NCBI GenBank assembly: GCA_963695175.1
Contig: CAVOGG010000002.1
Coordinates: forward strand, 62,001-126,000
Length of the DNA stretch: 64,000 bases
DNA from: Fodinibacter sp963695175
GTDB taxonomy: Bacteria; Actinomycetota; Actinomycetes; Actinomycetales; Dermatophilaceae
Direction of reading: 5' to 3'
Part shown: positions 63,464-64,000 of the stretch, piece after piece
How the letters are laid out: the number at the start of each line of letters is the position of its first letter
Numbering within the stretch: position 1 is the first letter of the stretch
Notes under the pieces: model-generated
What the model was told of the DNA's origin: nothing
The model's input: only the letters and a program-made list of their open reading frames with translations
The model's database searches: none
Translations under genes and position numbers: made by a program

Positions 63464-64000
63464 CAGCTGTACGCCCTCCGCTGGTCCGGCGGCGGGACGG
63501 TGCCGCCCTTGTACTCGACGGGGATGCCGCCGAGCGGGTAGTCCTTGCGCTGCGGGTGCCCGGGCCAGTCGTCGGGCATCAGGATGCGGGTGAGCGCGGG
63601 GTGGCCGTCGAAGACGATGCCGAACATGTCCCAGGTCTCGCGCTCGTGCCAGTCGTTGCTCGGGTAGACCGCAACGATCGACGGGATGTGCGGGTCGGCG
63701 TCCGGGGCGGTGACCTCGAGGCGCACCCGGCGGCTGCCGTGGGTGATCGAGAGCAGGTGGTAGACCGCGTGCAGCTCGCGGCCCTCCTCGCCGGGGTAGT
63801 GCACGCCGGAGACGCCCGAGCACATCTCGAAGCGCAACCCGGGCACGTCGCGCATCGCGCTCGCGACGGCGAGCAGGTGCTCGCGACGCACGAAGAGGGT
63901 GAGCTCGCCGCGGTCGACGACGACCTTCTCGACGGCGTCGTGGTAGCCCGGGCCGTCGGCCTCGGTGAGGGCGGTGCCGAGCAGGTCGGCGACCTCGTCG
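63463..64000 (-). CDS. nuoC: Complex I subunit C (main operon), 5' end beyond the window
   Basis: The frame is open to the window end, giving 178 residues of the C-terminal part. SNDWHERETWDMFGIVFDGH and RILMPDDWPGHPQRKDYPLGG are the NuoC signature. The start and the preceding nuoA and nuoB are expected past 64000. Compared with NuoC2 it has a conventional tail ending in PPPDQRRAYS. Confidence 0.94.
   Translation of the reverse strand, partial: DEVADLLGTALTEADGPGYHDAVEKVVVDRGELTLFVRREHLLAVASAMRDVPGLRFEMCSGVSGVHYPGEEGRELHAVYHLLSITHGSRRVRLEVTAPDADPHIPSIVAVYPSNDWHERETWDMFGIVFDGHPALTRILMPDDWPGHPQRKDYPLGGIPVEYKGGTVPPPDQRRAYS

Overview
The window is very GC-rich DNA, by eye around 70 percent or more, with tightly overlapping ATGA/GTGA gene junctions and many GTG starts. 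Together with actinobacterial gene families (deazaflavin-dependent nitroreductase-type protein, DUF222/HNH gene, a nuo operon ending in a polyprenyl synthetase, KorAB) this points to an actinobacterium, probably order Micrococcales and possibly an Intrasporangiaceae-like genus. The family-level placement is inference. No rRNA, tRNA, CRISPR array, insertion sequence or phage gene was recognised, and no gene-free stretch exceeds about 290 bases.

Layout. 1-2879: a MoxR/magnesium-chelatase-type ATPase (cut by the window edge) with its VWA partner. 2898-9199: a secreted protein with FG-GAP repeats and a GH12-like domain, small DUF1059, DinB and DUF309 genes, an aminopeptidase N gene broken by two frameshifts, and a membrane protein. 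9276-16890: an amino-sugar operon (ROK repressor with a palindromic operator, sugar ABC transporter, cytoplasmic GH3 hexosaminidase, ROK sugar kinase, NagB). 17080-19671: a secreted phosphoesterase and HtpX.

19709-35618 holds a second, incomplete complex I gene set on the minus strand (nuoA, B, C, H, I, J, K, L, M, N; no D, E, F or G). It is split by a cassette containing a Pls/PosA-type peptide synthetase, an M1 metallopeptidase overlapping it by 4 bases, and a 4'-phosphopantetheinyl transferase. A hemerythrin and a DUF2568 membrane gene sit between nuoB and nuoC. A decayed DUF222/HNH gene and korAB (2-oxoacid:ferredoxin oxidoreductase) follow.

41094-48021 holds ordinary metabolic genes: RarD-type permease, potassium channel, deazaflavin-type nitroreductase protein, acyltransferase, sugar-lactone oxidase, amino acid deaminase/aldolase-type PLP protein and an MFS transporter. 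48005-64000 is the main complex I operon on the minus strand, nuoC (cut by the window end) through nuoN, followed by a polyprenyl diphosphate synthase that probably makes the menaquinone side chain.

How it fits together. KorAB can yield reduced ferredoxin. The second complex I lacks the NADH-oxidising module, so it could be ferredoxin-fed, borrowing NuoD or the EFG module from the main operon if it assembles at all. The synthetase, hydrolase and PPTase look like a self-contained homopoly(amino acid) system, but the synthetase gene carries one frameshift. At least five apparent single-base frameshifts fall between 6 and 37 kb and none was seen in the main nuo operon. Whether these are sequence errors or real decay is the key technical question for this window.
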